DNA from: Leifsonia aquatica
GTDB taxonomy: Bacteria > Actinomycetota > Actinomycetes > Actinomycetales > Microbacteriaceae
Length of the DNA: 64,000 bases
Direction: 5' to 3'
Assembly (NCBI RefSeq): GCF_014190775.1
Contig: NZ_JACHVP010000001.1
Coordinates: 1,364,001 to 1,428,000 of the forward strand
Positions 1-11,714 of this stretch are shown here, piece by piece (within the stretch, counting starts at the first letter, position 1; every line of letters starts with the position of its first letter). The translations under genes were made by a program, and so were the position numbers. The notes beneath the pieces are model-generated. The model worked only from the letters and a program-made list of their open reading frames with translations. It was not told where the DNA came from and searched no databases.

Positions 1-529
1 AGCCGAAGCTCAGGACCGTGACCTGGACGCCGGCCGTCCCTTCGGCGGCGAACGTCTCGGTGATGTTCATCGCCAGCTGGTGGATGTTGAGGTCGGAGGT
101 GTCGACGATCAGGTCGCTCGCCTCGCGGATCTCGCGCAGTCGCGCGCGCTCGGCGCCGATGCCGTCGAGGATCGTGCCGTTGCCCTGGAGGGGGTGCGGT
201 CGCCGCACCTGCTCGAAGCGGCGCACGAGCACCGCGTCGGCGGCCTCCAGGAACAGCACGCGCACCTTGGTGCCCTCGCGCAGGCTCTGGATCATCTCGC
301 GCAGGTCGACGAAGAAGTTGCGGCCGCGCACATCCACCACCGCCGCGATGCGCGGAAGGCCGGATTCGGCGCGGTTCGCCAGCTCGATCAGGGGCCGCAG
401 CATCTGCGGCGGGAGGTTGTCGACCACGTACCAATCGAGGTCTTCGAGCGCGTTGGCGACCGTCGAACGGCCCGCCCCCGACATGCCCGTGACGATCAGC
501 ACTTCCTGCTGCGCGGTGTCGGTGGCCAC
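1..529 (-). CDS. rapZ: RNase adapter / nucleotide-binding protein RapZ (partial, 3' end outside window)
   Basis: The product is a P-loop nucleotide-binding protein of the RapZ (YvcJ) family. In other bacteria this family links cell-envelope precursor or small-RNA signalling to gene expression. The N-terminus is diagnostic: a Walker A-like motif GMSGAGRST at residues 15-23, followed by ALEDLDWYVVDNLPP. The chosen start is GTG at 529, preceded by GGAGGAGAACAG on the minus strand, a good ribosome-binding site. About 176 codons are visible and the C-terminal half lies beyond base 1. In actinobacteria rapZ usually lies next to uvrC, yvcK and whiA. Here four genes (564-4607) separate it from uvrC. 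Family identification is firm; the role in this organism is inferred. Confidence 0.93.
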   Translation of the reverse strand, partial: MATDTAQQEVLIVTGMSGAGRSTVANALEDLDWYVVDNLPPQMLRPLIELANRAESGLPRIAAVVDVRGRNFFVDLREMIQSLREGTKVRVLFLEAADAVLVRRFEQVRRPHPLQGNGTILDGIGAERARLREIREASDLIVDTSDLNIHQLAMNITETFAAEGTAGVQVTVLSFG

Positions 530-563
530 CTGTTCTCCTCCTTGCGATGCGTGTCCGCCCAGC

Positions 564-1874
564 CTACCGAGTGACGGCGCCCGGCATGTCCGAACTCCGC
601 AGAATCCGCAGCGCCAGGAACGCCAGGCCGGCCGCGGCCACCCAGGAGGCGATGGAGGCACCCGCGAGGAGCACCAGGAGCACGCCGCCCGCACCGGCCG
701 TGGCGGAGAGGAGCGCACGCGGAGATGCGCTCGGCGACGTCGACGGCGTCGCCGGGCGACCGGTCTCGAAGTGGCCCGCGACGGCCACCACGCCGGCGAC
801 CGCGATCAGCACGATCACGAGCCAGGCGGGCCGTGCGAGCCACCACGCGCCGCTCAGCGGCCGCGGCAGCTCGGCACCGGAGACGAGGAGCGCGCCGGCG
901 AGGACGATCAGCACCGGCATGTGCCAGAGGTAGACGGTCATGGCGCGGGCGGAGACCCATCCCACCGCACGCTCGACGAGCGGGAGCCCGGCGACCGCTC
1001 GCAACGTAGGCGCGACCAGGCGGAAGACCGCGAGCTGTACGAGCGCCAGCAGGAGGAGCGCCGTGGTCGGCGGGTTGAGGTTGGCGAGCATGTCGAACGA
1101 CCAGACTCCCGTCGAGCAGAGCAGCGCCAGCGCTCCCGCCGCCGCCACGGCGCCCGCGCCGAGCGTCCGGCGCCCGACACCGTCGAGCCGGCCGGAGGCG
1201 AGCCAGAACCCGAGCTGCTGAACGGCCAGCCAGACGAAGAGCAGGTTCGCGAAGCCGATCGCCGTCACGCCGGTCGATCCCCGGAGGACGTCGATCGCGA
1301 TCGCGATCGCGGCGGGGAGCACCAGCCCGAGGAGGGGCGCGCGACGATGGAGCGCGACCAGCGGCGGCACGGCCGCCGTGCAGAGCACGTAGACGCCGAG
1401 GAACCAGAGCGGCTGGCTCATCCGGAACCCGGCCACGGCGACGAGGGACCCGGGGACGCCCGCGAGCGAGAGCACGCTCAGCATCACCGCGACCGCGACG
1501 AGCGCCGCGGCTGCAGGTGCGAACAGGCGGCGCATCCGCCCCGCCAGGTAGTCGCCATAGCCGGCACCGCGCTCGCGCATCCGCTCCCATTGGGTGTGCG
1601 CGGAGAATCCGCCGAGCAGGAAGAAGAGCGGCATGACCTGGACCACCCAGCTGAGGGCCGTGAACCCGGGCCATCCCTCCATCGCGTTCTCGAGGACAGG
1701 GCCGCTCGCTCCGACGCTCACACCGACCATCAGAGCGTGCAGCAGGACGACGACCACCAGGCAGACAGCGCGGGCGATGTCCACCGCGGGGTCGCGCCGG
1801 GCGGCTGTGCGCGTGACGGATCGCGCCGTGGAGGCGGTGCGCGGCGCTCGGCTGCTGACGAGGGACAGGGACAT
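564..1874 (-). CDS. acyltransferase 3 family integral membrane protein
   Basis: This 436-residue polytopic protein belongs to the acyltransferase 3 (OafA/YrhL-like) family, which transfers acetyl or other acyl groups to extracytoplasmic glycans, peptidoglycan or lipids. About ten hydrophobic segments are visible. Family hallmarks include the N-terminal DIARAVCLVVVVLLHALM helix, MPLFFLLGGFSAHTQW, and MTVYLWHMPVLIVL near the C-terminus. The start is ATG at 1874 with GGAG about 6 nt upstream. The gene stands alone, separated from the upstream two-component operon by a terminator hairpin (1960-1989). The substrate cannot be told from sequence. It is one of the genes lying between rapZ and uvrC and may modify the cell surface. 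Confidence 0.88.
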   Translation of the reverse strand: MSLSLVSSRAPRTASTARSVTRTAARRDPAVDIARAVCLVVVVLLHALMVGVSVGASGPVLENAMEGWPGFTALSWVVQVMPLFFLLGGFSAHTQWERMRERGAGYGDYLAGRMRRLFAPAAAALVAVAVMLSVLSLAGVPGSLVAVAGFRMSQPLWFLGVYVLCTAAVPPLVALHRRAPLLGLVLPAAIAIAIDVLRGSTGVTAIGFANLLFVWLAVQQLGFWLASGRLDGVGRRTLGAGAVAAAGALALLCSTGVWSFDMLANLNPPTTALLLLALVQLAVFRLVAPTLRAVAGLPLVERAVGWVSARAMTVYLWHMPVLIVLAGALLVSGAELPRPLSGAWWLARPAWLVIVLIAVAGVVAVAGHFETGRPATPSTSPSASPRALLSATAGAGGVLLVLLAGASIASWVAAAGLAFLALRILRSSDMPGAVTR

Positions 1875-1959
1875 CGTGGCTCCTTCCGTGCGGCCCGGCG
1901 GGCCGACGGTCAGAGCGTCTCAACGGGGTTCCGGCGGCCGCGTCACCCCCGAGAGCCAA

Positions 1960-1989
1960 CAGAGCCCCCTACCGGAGTAGGGGGCTCTG
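1960..1989 (-). terminator. Rho-independent-type hairpin after the response regulator gene
   Basis: A perfect 12-bp inverted repeat (CAGAGCCCCCTA / TAGGGGGCTCTG, loop CCGGAG) lies 31 nt beyond the stop of the response regulator gene and ahead of the acyltransferase start. There is no U-tract, as is common in high-GC actinobacteria. It probably ends the dedA-kinase-regulator transcript. Confidence 0.75.
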
Positions 1990-2020
1990 TTCGACTCAGG
2001 GCGCGACGCCGGGGCGCGAC

Positions 2021-2692
2021 TCAGGGAGTCGGCTCCACGAGACCGGCGTCGAACGCGAGGATGACCGCCTGCACGCGGTCGCGCAGGCCGAGCTTCGCGA
2101 ACACCCGGCTCACGTGCGTCTTCACGGTCTGCTCGGCGATGAAGAGCTCGGCGGCGATCTCGGCGTTGGAGAACCCCCGCCCGATCAGCACCAGGATCTC
2201 CCGCTCGCGCTCGGTCAAGTCGACCAGGCGCTGCGCCTTGGCTCCGCCGGCCGGTCGCAGCGAGCCGAACCGCTCCAGGAGCCGCTTGGTGACCCGCGGC
2301 GCCAGCAGGGCGTCACCGGCAGCGACCACGCGCACGGCCTGTACCAGGTCGGCGGGAGGCGCGTCCTTGAGCAGGAAACCGCTCGCACCGGCGCTGAGCG
2401 CGTCGTAGACGTACTCGTCCGCGTCGAAGGTCGTCAGCACGAGCACGAGCGGCCGGTGCGGGTCGCCCCGCGTGGGCCGCACGAGCTCCCGGGTGGCCTC
2501 GATGCCGTTCATGACGGGCATCCGGACGTCCATCAGCACCACGTCGGGCCGCAGGCGCCGGGCGAGCTCTACGGCCTCCGCGCCGTCCGCCGCCTGGCCG
2601 AGCACCTCGATGCCGTCCTGGGCGGCGAGGATCGCGGCGAACCCCGCCCGCACCATCGCCTGGTCGTCGACGACGAGCACACTGATCGTCAT
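2021..2692 (-). CDS. NarL/FixJ-type DNA-binding response regulator
   Basis: This 223-residue two-component response regulator has an N-terminal receiver domain (residues about 3-120), with phospho-acceptor Asp55 in VVLMDVRMP and acidic-pocket Asp residues near position 10. A C-terminal LuxR-type helix-turn-helix follows (about 155-215, LTEREREILVLIGRGFSNAE and VKTHVSRVFAKL). Its ATG at 2692 overlaps the stop of the upstream kinase gene as ATGA, so the two are translationally coupled and are almost certainly cognate partners. The target genes are unknown. The neighbouring dedA, kinase and acyltransferase genes suggest envelope stress or cell-surface control, but that is inference. Confidence 0.93.
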   Translation of the reverse strand: MTISVLVVDDQAMVRAGFAAILAAQDGIEVLGQAADGAEAVELARRLRPDVVLMDVRMPVMNGIEATRELVRPTRGDPHRPLVLVLTTFDADEYVYDALSAGASGFLLKDAPPADLVQAVRVVAAGDALLAPRVTKRLLERFGSLRPAGGAKAQRLVDLTEREREILVLIGRGFSNAEIAAELFIAEQTVKTHVSRVFAKLGLRDRVQAVILAFDAGLVEPTP

Positions 2693-3930
2693 GAGTCCCC
2701 TCCCGGCGCGGCGACAGGCAGGATCGCGCGCACCCGGTAGCCGCCGTCGGCGCGACGCCCGGCCTCGAGGGAGCCGCCGAGTAGCTCGGCGCGCTCGCGC
2801 ATGCCGCGGATGCCGTGGCCGCCGCTCTCGGGCGCGGGAGCCGACGCCGGCCGCCCCGGGGCCTGTTCGTTCTCGACCGTGACCACGAGACCCTCCGCCG
2901 TCCGCTCGATCACGACCTCGGCTCCTGCTCCGGTGGCGTGGCGCGCGATGTTGCTCAGCGACTCCTGCACGATGCGGTACACCGCGAGCGACACCACGGG
3001 CTCCAGCCGGGCAGCAGCGTCCGCATCCAGGCGGTCGTCGAGACGGACGGTCCCGCGGCGGCCGGCTCCCGTCACGAGGGCACGCACGTCCGCCACACCG
3101 GGCTGGGGAGCGGTCTCGACGGCGACGTCCTCGCTGCGGAGCACGCCCAGCAGCATCCGCATCTCCCCCATCGCACTGCGCGCCGTCGCCGCCAGCTCGT
3201 CGAACTCGGCCGCCGCCTCGTCCGACAGGTCCGGCAGGCGGTACCGCGCACTCGACGCCTGCACCTGGATGGCCGACATGCCGTGCGCGACCACGTCGTG
3301 GAGCTCCCGGGCGATCCGGGTGCGCTCCTCGGCGACCTCCCGCAGCGCCTGCTCGGAGGCGGAGATGCGCTGCTCCCGCAGCAACTGACGGCGCACGTCC
3401 TGCCAGCGGGACACGAGGAGGCCGCCGAGCAGGGCCGTCGCGGTCACCGCGGCGAACACGACGAGGTCGGCCGTGACCGCACCGGCGGTGGCCGGCGGGC
3501 GCAGGCCCGTCGAGCCGACGATCGTGACCGCGGCCACGGCGACGGCCCACACGGGCACAGCGGTCCGCCACGCGGACTGCGCCACCGCGATGGCGAGCGT
3601 CGCCGCGAGGGCGATGGTGGACGGCACAGCGACCGGCCACGGGCTGCCCGTGTCCGGCGAACCGAGCAGGGCGAGCAGGATGACCGCGGCGGCGGAGAGC
3701 GCCACGGCCGCGGCAGGGCGCACGACGGCGACGGGGATCGCACCGCCCAGCACGAGCGAGACCAGCAGCGCGACGATGACCGGCACGCCGTAGAGCGTGG
3801 CGGACAGCACCGACGAGACGACGAGGATCGCGACGGCGGCGGTCGTCGTGATGCCCCAGAGGAGCACCCGTGCACGGTCGAGGTGCAGCGCACCGGTCGA
3901 CGGTGCGGCGGGGGTCGATGTGGTGGTCAA
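2689..3930 (-). CDS. membrane sensor histidine kinase (HisKA_3 type)
   Basis: This 413-residue sensor kinase is paired with the NarL-type regulator downstream. The N-terminal half (about 20-175) holds five or six hydrophobic segments and no obvious extracellular sensing domain, suggesting intramembrane sensing. A short coiled stretch leads to the dimerisation/phosphoacceptor motif RIARELHDVVAHGMSA with His211. The ATPase domain occupies about 300-410 (VYRIVQESLSNIARHA, then GGHGIRGMRERAELLGG). The start is probably TTG at 3930: GGAGG lies 7 nt upstream and the TTG overlaps the dedA stop as TTGA. Residues 215-225 and the ATP lid look intact. The signal is unknown; LiaS/DesK-like kinases share this layout. 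Confidence 0.9.
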   Translation of the reverse strand: MTTTSTPAAPSTGALHLDRARVLLWGITTTAAVAILVVSSVLSATLYGVPVIVALLVSLVLGGAIPVAVVRPAAAVALSAAAVILLALLGSPDTGSPWPVAVPSTIALAATLAIAVAQSAWRTAVPVWAVAVAAVTIVGSTGLRPPATAGAVTADLVVFAAVTATALLGGLLVSRWQDVRRQLLREQRISASEQALREVAEERTRIARELHDVVAHGMSAIQVQASSARYRLPDLSDEAAAEFDELAATARSAMGEMRMLLGVLRSEDVAVETAPQPGVADVRALVTGAGRRGTVRLDDRLDADAAARLEPVVSLAVYRIVQESLSNIARHATGAGAEVVIERTAEGLVVTVENEQAPGRPASAPAPESGGHGIRGMRERAELLGGSLEAGRRADGGYRVRAILPVAAPGGDS

Positions 3931-4607
3931 CGGACGACCTCCTCTGCGTACGATACGGACGGTGCGGCGGCCAGGACCGCCGGCTCGGGAAGCGAATCCG
4001 CATCCCTCCGCTCCCGTCGCCGGGCGGCTCGGCGGAGGACCGCGTCGATGACGACACCTGTGGAGACGCCGAGCACGATGCCCACGATCATGGCCAGCAG
4101 GGCGTTGCCGCCCAGCCACTGCGCCGCGATCACCCCCACAGTAACCGAGTACACCGCCCACGAGGCGCCGGCCACGGACGACAACAGCAGGAACCGCCGC
4201 GCGGCGACGCCGGAGGCTCCGGCCATCAGATTGACCGCGACCCGGCCCACCGGCACGTAGCGCGCCGAGAGCACGAGGACGCCGGTCCGCTTGTGGATCC
4301 CGCTCCGCGCCCGTGCCAGGGCGGCGCTCATCCTCGGACCGCGGAGCAGCCGGATGCGCTCCAGCGGCACGCGCCTCCCGATGGCGTACGTCAGGTTGTC
4401 GCCGGCGATCGCTCCTGCCGCGGCGCACGCGATCACCAGCGCAAGGTTCGGGGTCCCGACGGCGACCGCCGCAGCCGCCGCGGCGATGACCACGGACTCG
4501 CTCGGGACCGGAGGGAAGAAAGCGTCCACCAGCACGACGGCGAACACGACCAGGTACACCCACGGGGACGCGGCCGCCTGGGCGATGAATTCGTTCACGG
4601 CATCCAT
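3927..4607 (-). CDS. DedA family membrane protein
   Basis: This 226-residue DedA/SNARE-associated family integral membrane protein has the re-entrant N-terminal motif VDAFFPPVPSESVVIAAA and the conserved arginine-containing segment ARYVPVGRVAVNLMAGASG near residues 115-135. Several DedA-family members recycle undecaprenyl phosphate or other lipids across the membrane and affect envelope integrity and resistance to cationic peptides. The start is ATG at 4607. Its TGA overlaps the TTG start of the histidine kinase (TTGA), so this protein is co-made with a two-component system. The exact lipid substrate is not known. The C-terminal tail (about 195-226) is charged and cytoplasmic. Confidence 0.9.
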   Translation of the reverse strand: MDAVNEFIAQAAASPWVYLVVFAVVLVDAFFPPVPSESVVIAAAAAAVAVGTPNLALVIACAAAGAIAGDNLTYAIGRRVPLERIRLLRGPRMSAALARARSGIHKRTGVLVLSARYVPVGRVAVNLMAGASGVAARRFLLLSSVAGASWAVYSVTVGVIAAQWLGGNALLAMIVGIVLGVSTGVVIDAVLRRAARRRERRDADSLPEPAVLAAAPSVSYAEEVVR

Positions 4608-4621
4608 ACCGGCGACGCTAC

Positions 4622-4638
4622 GGACGCACGGTGCGTCC
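4622..4638 (-). terminator. possible short terminator hairpin after uvrC
   Basis: A 7-bp perfect inverted repeat with a 3-nt loop (GGACGCA-CGG-TGCGTCC) lies between the uvrC stop and the dedA start. A second GC-rich dyad (CCCC-TACC-GGGG) sits nearer uvrC, around 4666-4677. Either could end the uvrA-uvrC transcript. The region must also hold the dedA promoter, which I could not place. Confidence 0.3.
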
Positions 4639-4690
4639 CCGCGTCACCCGGTGGTACCTTCCGCCCCCTACCGGGGAGGGAGATCCGTGC

Positions 4691-6709
4691 TCAGCCGGCG
4701 TTGAGCCGATCGTGGATCGCGGTGGCGAGCGTCGGGCCCACCCCGCGCACCTCGGCGATCTGCTCCGGCGTCGCCTGCTTGAGCTGCGCCACCGATCCGA
4801 AGTGCTTCAGCAGCTCCTTGACGCGCGAGGGACCCAGTCCCGGGATCTCGCCCAGCACCGTCCCGATGTCGCGCTTGCGGCGTGCACGCTGGTACGTGAT
4901 CGCGAATCGGTGGGCCTCGTCGCGGAGACGCTGGATGAGGAACAGGGCGTCGCTGTTGCGGGGCAGGATGACCGGGAAGTCCGAGTCGGGCAGCCAGATC
5001 TCCTCGAGTCGCTTGGCGATGCCGGCGAGCTGGATGCCCTGCACACCGGACTCCTCCAGGGCGCGCTGCGCCGCCGCCACCTGCGGCTGGCCGCCGTCGA
5101 CGAGCAGCAGGTTCGGCGGATAGGAGAACTTGCGCCGGCGCTTCTCCGCGGCTTCCGCGAGCTCGGCATCCACGTCGATCGTGGGGTCGTCGCCGCCGTC
5201 GTCCGTCGGCGGGATAGCCGGCGACTCGGTCTCGGCAACCGGGACGTCGCCGGCCGGGACCTCGCCGCTCGGGTCCTCACGCAGATAGGCGAGCCGGCGG
5301 GTGATCACCTGGTAGATCGACTCCGTGTCGTCCGTCGACTCGGGGATGCTGAAGCGGCGGTACTGGTCCTTGCGCGGCAGGCCGTCCTCGAAGACCACCA
5401 TCGACGCGACGATGTTCGTGCCGCTCAGGTGCGACACGTCGTAGCACTCCATCCGCAGGGGAGCCTCGTCCATCCCGAGGGCCTCCTGGATATCCGCGAG
5501 GGCCTTCGAGCGGGACACGAAGTCGGCGCTGCGGCGGGTCTTGTAGAGGACGAGCGCGTTCTTCGCGTTCATCTCCGCCGTCTGAGCGAGCGCCGCCTTC
5601 TCGCCGCGCTGGGCGGTGCGGAGCTCCACCCGGCCGCTGAGGCGGCCCCGGGTGGCGGTCGGGTCGCTGACGCTGCCACCGCTGGTCTCGTGCCGACGGG
5701 CCGTGAGCCACTGCTCGAGCTCGGTGGCGTCGTCCGGCAGCTCGGGCACGAGGATCTCGCGCGGTGGGACGTCCGCGCCCTCGTACGCGTTCTGCAGCAC
5801 GGTCTCGACGAGCTCTCCGAGATCCATGTCGAGTTCCTTGTCGACCACCCAGCTGCGCACACCGCGGATGCGGCCGCCGCGCACGATGAACTGCTGCACC
5901 GCGGCTGCGAGCTCGTCGTGGGCGATGCCGAACGCGTCGAGATCGACGTTGTCGTGGAGGACGACGGCGCTCTTGCCCATCGCGGACTCGAGCGCCTGGA
6001 TGGCGTCGCGGTGACGCGCCGCCGCCTCGTAATCCATTGTGCTCGCCGCGGTCTTCATCTGGTCCGTCAGCTCGCGGATGTATTTGGTGTCGTTGCCGGC
6101 CATGAAGGAGACGAAGTCCTCCGCGAGGCCGCGGTGGTCCTCCGGCGAGATCCGTCCGACGCACGGGGCCGCGCACTTGCCGATGTCGCCCAGGAGGCAG
6201 GGACGGCCCGTCAGCTCCGCCCTCCGGTACACGCCGTCGGAGCAGCTGCGCATGGGGAACGCCTTGAGCATCAGGTCGACCGTGTCGCGGATCGCCCAGA
6301 CCTTCGTGTACGGGCCGAAGTAGCGCGCATCCTTCACACCGCGGTTGCGCGTGACCATCACCCGGGGGATGCGGTCGCCGAGGGTCACCGCGAGGTACGG
6401 GTACGACTTGTCGTCCCGGAACTGCACGTTGAACGGCGGGTTGAACTCCTTGATCCAGGTGTACTCCAGCTGGAGCGCCTCGAACTCGCTCGCCACCACG
6501 GTCCACTCGACCGAGGCGGCGGTCGTCACCATGCGGCGCGTGCGCTCGTGGAGGCTCCGGAGCGGCTGGAAGTAGTTGCTCAGCCGTGCGCGCAGGTTCT
6601 TCGCCTTGCCCACATAGAGCACGCGACGGTTCTTGTCGCGGAAGCGGTAGACGCCCGGTTGCGTCGGGATCTCGCCGGCCTTCGGCCGGTAGCTGACGGT
6701 GTCGGCCAC
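4691..6709 (-). CDS. uvrC: excinuclease ABC subunit C (UvrC)
   Basis: UvrC is the dual-incision nuclease of nucleotide excision repair, recruited by UvrB at a lesion. The 672-residue protein shows the N-terminal GIY-YIG nuclease domain ([19 protein letters not shown] from residue 19) and a central UVR/UvrB-binding segment (about 205-240). The C-terminal RNase H-like endonuclease half includes the [14 protein letters not shown] motif, and tandem helix-hairpin-helix repeats close the protein ([32 protein letters not shown]). The start is GTG at 6709, 9 nt after uvrA, so uvrA-uvrC is an operon. It exceeds the usual length of about 610 residues, partly because of an acidic, proline-rich insert at about residues 478-523. 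Confidence 0.97.
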   Translation of the reverse strand: MADTVSYRPKAGEIPTQPGVYRFRDKNRRVLYVGKAKNLRARLSNYFQPLRSLHERTRRMVTTAASVEWTVVASEFEALQLEYTWIKEFNPPFNVQFRDDKSYPYLAVTLGDRIPRVMVTRNRGVKDARYFGPYTKVWAIRDTVDLMLKAFPMRSCSDGVYRRAELTGRPCLLGDIGKCAAPCVGRISPEDHRGLAEDFVSFMAGNDTKYIRELTDQMKTAASTMDYEAAARHRDAIQALESAMGKSAVVLHDNVDLDAFGIAHDELAAAVQQFIVRGGRIRGVRSWVVDKELDMDLGELVETVLQNAYEGADVPPREILVPELPDDATELEQWLTARRHETSGGSVSDPTATRGRLSGRVELRTAQRGEKAALAQTAEMNAKNALVLYKTRRSADFVSRSKALADIQEALGMDEAPLRMECYDVSHLSGTNIVASMVVFEDGLPRKDQYRRFSIPESTDDTESIYQVITRRLAYLREDPSGEVPAGDVPVAETESPAIPPTDDGGDDPTIDVDAELAEAAEKRRRKFSYPPNLLLVDGGQPQVAAAQRALEESGVQGIQLAGIAKRLEEIWLPDSDFPVILPRNSDALFLIQRLRDEAHRFAITYQRARRKRDIGTVLGEIPGLGPSRVKELLKHFGSVAQLKQATPEQIAEVRGVGPTLATAIHDRLNAG

Positions 6710-6718
6710 GCGCGCGCC

Positions 6719-9664
<2,946 letters not shown>

Positions 9665-9735
9665 TCGTCCCATTCTCCGCTACATCCCTCTCGCGACGGA
9701 CGGTGTTCGCCGTCCGCGCACGCGCACCCGCGCAT

Positions 9736-9756
9736 TCGAAGCTGTGTTCGATTCTA
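9736..9756 (-). promoter_or_regulatory. candidate LexA (SOS) box and overlapping -10 element of uvrA
   Basis: Read on the minus strand, TCGAACACAGCTTCGA (9751-9736) matches the actinobacterial LexA consensus TCGAAC-N4-GTTCGA with one mismatch. It lies about 70 nt upstream of the preferred uvrA start. The hexamer TAGAAT immediately before it (9756-9751) is a good -10 sequence, so bound LexA would block RNA polymerase. SOS control of uvrA is well known in bacteria. The site itself is a sequence match only. Confidence 0.7.
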
Positions 9757-9834
9757 TCGCGCGCGCGACGGACGTCGGTCCGCACGCGCGAGTCTAGGCT
9801 CGACCACCGACATCGTCGACGGGGGTGCCCCGAA

Positions 9835-10353
9835 TCAGCGCTCGGGGCGCCGCAGGAGCAGCATCCCGAGCAGTGCACCCAGGGCGAGGACCGCGATCCC
9901 GGCGACGATCGCCGGCCACCCGCCGGGCGCGGGCTGACGCAGCGACAGCACCACGACCGCCGCCGCCTGCACGGGCACCTGGATCAGGACGAACCGGCGC
10001 AGGCCGGGCAGCAGCACGACCGGTTGCAGCCGCGCTCGGGCCGGGACCGCCAGCATCCAGGCGGCGAGGACGTGCAGAGCGTGGGCGCCCGCGATCAGGG
10101 CGAGCACGCGGATGGAGACACCGGCCGACGGTTCCAGCAGCGCGGAGAACGCGAGGACCGCGATGAGCACCCACGCGGAGCGCCAGCGCGGGACCGCGAC
10201 CGAGACGGCCGCGAGGGCGACGCACAGCAGCGGCCAGGGCCCGCTCGGCGCGGCTGTCAGGGCCAGGGCGACCGCCACGATCGCGAACGCGACGCGCAGC
10301 GCCCAGCCCGGGACGGTTCCGGGCAGCCCGGGGGCGCCGCGCACGGCGCTCAT
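9835..10353 (-). CDS. hypothetical membrane protein, last gene of the MoxR/DUF58 cluster
   Basis: This 172-residue protein of unknown function has about five hydrophobic segments from residue 17 on (WALRVAFAIVAVALALTAA, WPLLCVALAAVSVAV, WVLIAVLAFSALL, and a final IVAGIAVLALGALLGMLLL), ending in RRPER. The start ATG at 10353 overlaps the stop of the DUF58 gene (ATGA), so it is made together with that cluster. Membrane proteins of similar size often accompany MoxR-DUF58 genes in actinobacteria, but I recognise no named family. A role as membrane partner of the MoxR system is inferred from position only. Confidence 0.78.
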   Translation of the reverse strand: MSAVRGAPGLPGTVPGWALRVAFAIVAVALALTAAPSGPWPLLCVALAAVSVAVPRWRSAWVLIAVLAFSALLEPSAGVSIRVLALIAGAHALHVLAAWMLAVPARARLQPVVLLPGLRRFVLIQVPVQAAAVVVLSLRQPAPGGWPAIVAGIAVLALGALLGMLLLRRPER

Positions 10354-11714
10354 GCGGGACGGCCCGAGGTCGCCCGCCGCTGCGGAGCCGAGAGCCGGCG
10401 CAGCTGCACGTCCCGCTCGCTCGACGCCCACACCAGGCGCTCGGCACCGGACGCCCGCAGCCGCTCGAACCGGACCTCGCGCTCGGCGAGCACGAGGCGG
10501 AGAGCGATGCGCTCCCGTGCGGGCAGCTCCTCCGTCGTCAACGGAGGGAGCACGTCCACGGCGATCACGCGATGCCCGGCCGCCCGCCACGCGAGCGCGA
10601 GCCGCACAGGTTGGTCGTCGAGGAAGGTCGACAGCACGTACACGAGTGCGCCGGGCGCGAGGCGCGGGACCCGGATCCGGTCGGTGACCGAGCCGCGTGC
10701 CGCCGTCGTCTCGATCGCCCGCTGCACGGCCTGACGATGGCGTGCGCCTGCGCGCGGCGGAAGCGCCCGCGCGGCGTCCGCGAGGTCGTCGAAGCCGACG
10801 CGGTCCGCCATGCCCGCGTAGGCCGCGGCGAGCGAGACGGCAGCCTCCCGGGCGATGTCGAGGGAGCGCAGACCGGGGCGCGGGTACGACGCAGCCCAGT
10901 CGGCCACCTCGCCGGGGAGGTCGTCGCGCGCGTCGAGGACGAGATGGACGGCCGCGTCCGACGTCGCGGTCGTCCGCCGGACGTAGAGCTCGCCCGGACG
11001 CTGCGCGCGCCGGGCCGTCGCCTTCCAGTCGATCCGGCGCAGCCGGTCGCCCGCGCGGTACCGGTCCACATCCCGGAACTCGCCGCCGTCTCCCGGCCGC
11101 GCCGACACGTGTTGCCCCGTGAGTCCGAGCAACCGCGCGGGCAGCGGAAGGCTGCGGATCGGCACCGCCACCGGGCGGACGACGCGCTCCACCGATGCGC
11201 CGGGATCGGAGTCGGCCGGGTCACCCGCCCAGGAGGCGTCGGCGCCGATCGCGCGCGCCTCCGCGGACAGCACGCGCTGCGGACCGGAGTGGCGGACGGC
11301 GATCTCGAGCCGGAGGCGCGCTGCGCTCTGCGGCGCGAGCACGACGTCGAACGGTGCGCGATCGGCGGTGGCGAGGCGGAGGTGCACGGCATCCGGCCGC
11401 GGGTTCGACGCGGGCGCAGCAGCGATCACGACGGGAACCGTCGACGGGCGCCCTTCGGTCGAACTCGCGACCGTGGCCGTGAGCCCCACCGCAGCTCCCG
11501 CTTCCGGTCGCCATGCCCGGTCGACGAGGGCGGCAAGGAGGAGCGGCGCCGCGATCAGCACCAACTCGACCCGGCCGAACAGGAACGCGGCCACCAGGCA
11601 GACCAGGGCCACCAGCGCCGCGCCGGCCTGTGCGGGGCTCCGCACCCACCTCCCGCGCGCGGTCGCCGGCGCCGCCGCCGGCGCCGTGTCGCTCTGCGCT
11701 CGTGGCGTCGTCAC
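10350..11714 (-). CDS. DUF58 domain-containing membrane-anchored protein
   Basis: This 454-residue protein has two N-terminal hydrophobic segments (about 28-65), then a beta-rich region and the DUF58 domain. The domain core GDRLRRIDWKATARRAQRPGELYVR is the family signature. The C-terminal part resembles a von Willebrand A-like fold (VHLVLDARDDLP, LVYVLSTFLDD). DUF58 proteins are consistently encoded next to MoxR AAA+ ATPases, with which they are thought to act in assembly or maturation of envelope or enzyme complexes. The GTG start at 11714 overlaps the moxR stop (GTGA) and its own stop overlaps the next gene (ATGA). The substrate is unknown. Confidence 0.9.
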   Translation of the reverse strand: MTTPRAQSDTAPAAAPATARGRWVRSPAQAGAALVALVCLVAAFLFGRVELVLIAAPLLLAALVDRAWRPEAGAAVGLTATVASSTEGRPSTVPVVIAAAPASNPRPDAVHLRLATADRAPFDVVLAPQSAARLRLEIAVRHSGPQRVLSAEARAIGADASWAGDPADSDPGASVERVVRPVAVPIRSLPLPARLLGLTGQHVSARPGDGGEFRDVDRYRAGDRLRRIDWKATARRAQRPGELYVRRTTATSDAAVHLVLDARDDLPGEVADWAASYPRPGLRSLDIAREAAVSLAAAYAGMADRVGFDDLADAARALPPRAGARHRQAVQRAIETTAARGSVTDRIRVPRLAPGALVYVLSTFLDDQPVRLALAWRAAGHRVIAVDVLPPLTTEELPARERIALRLVLAEREVRFERLRASGAERLVWASSERDVQLRRLSAPQRRATSGRPA

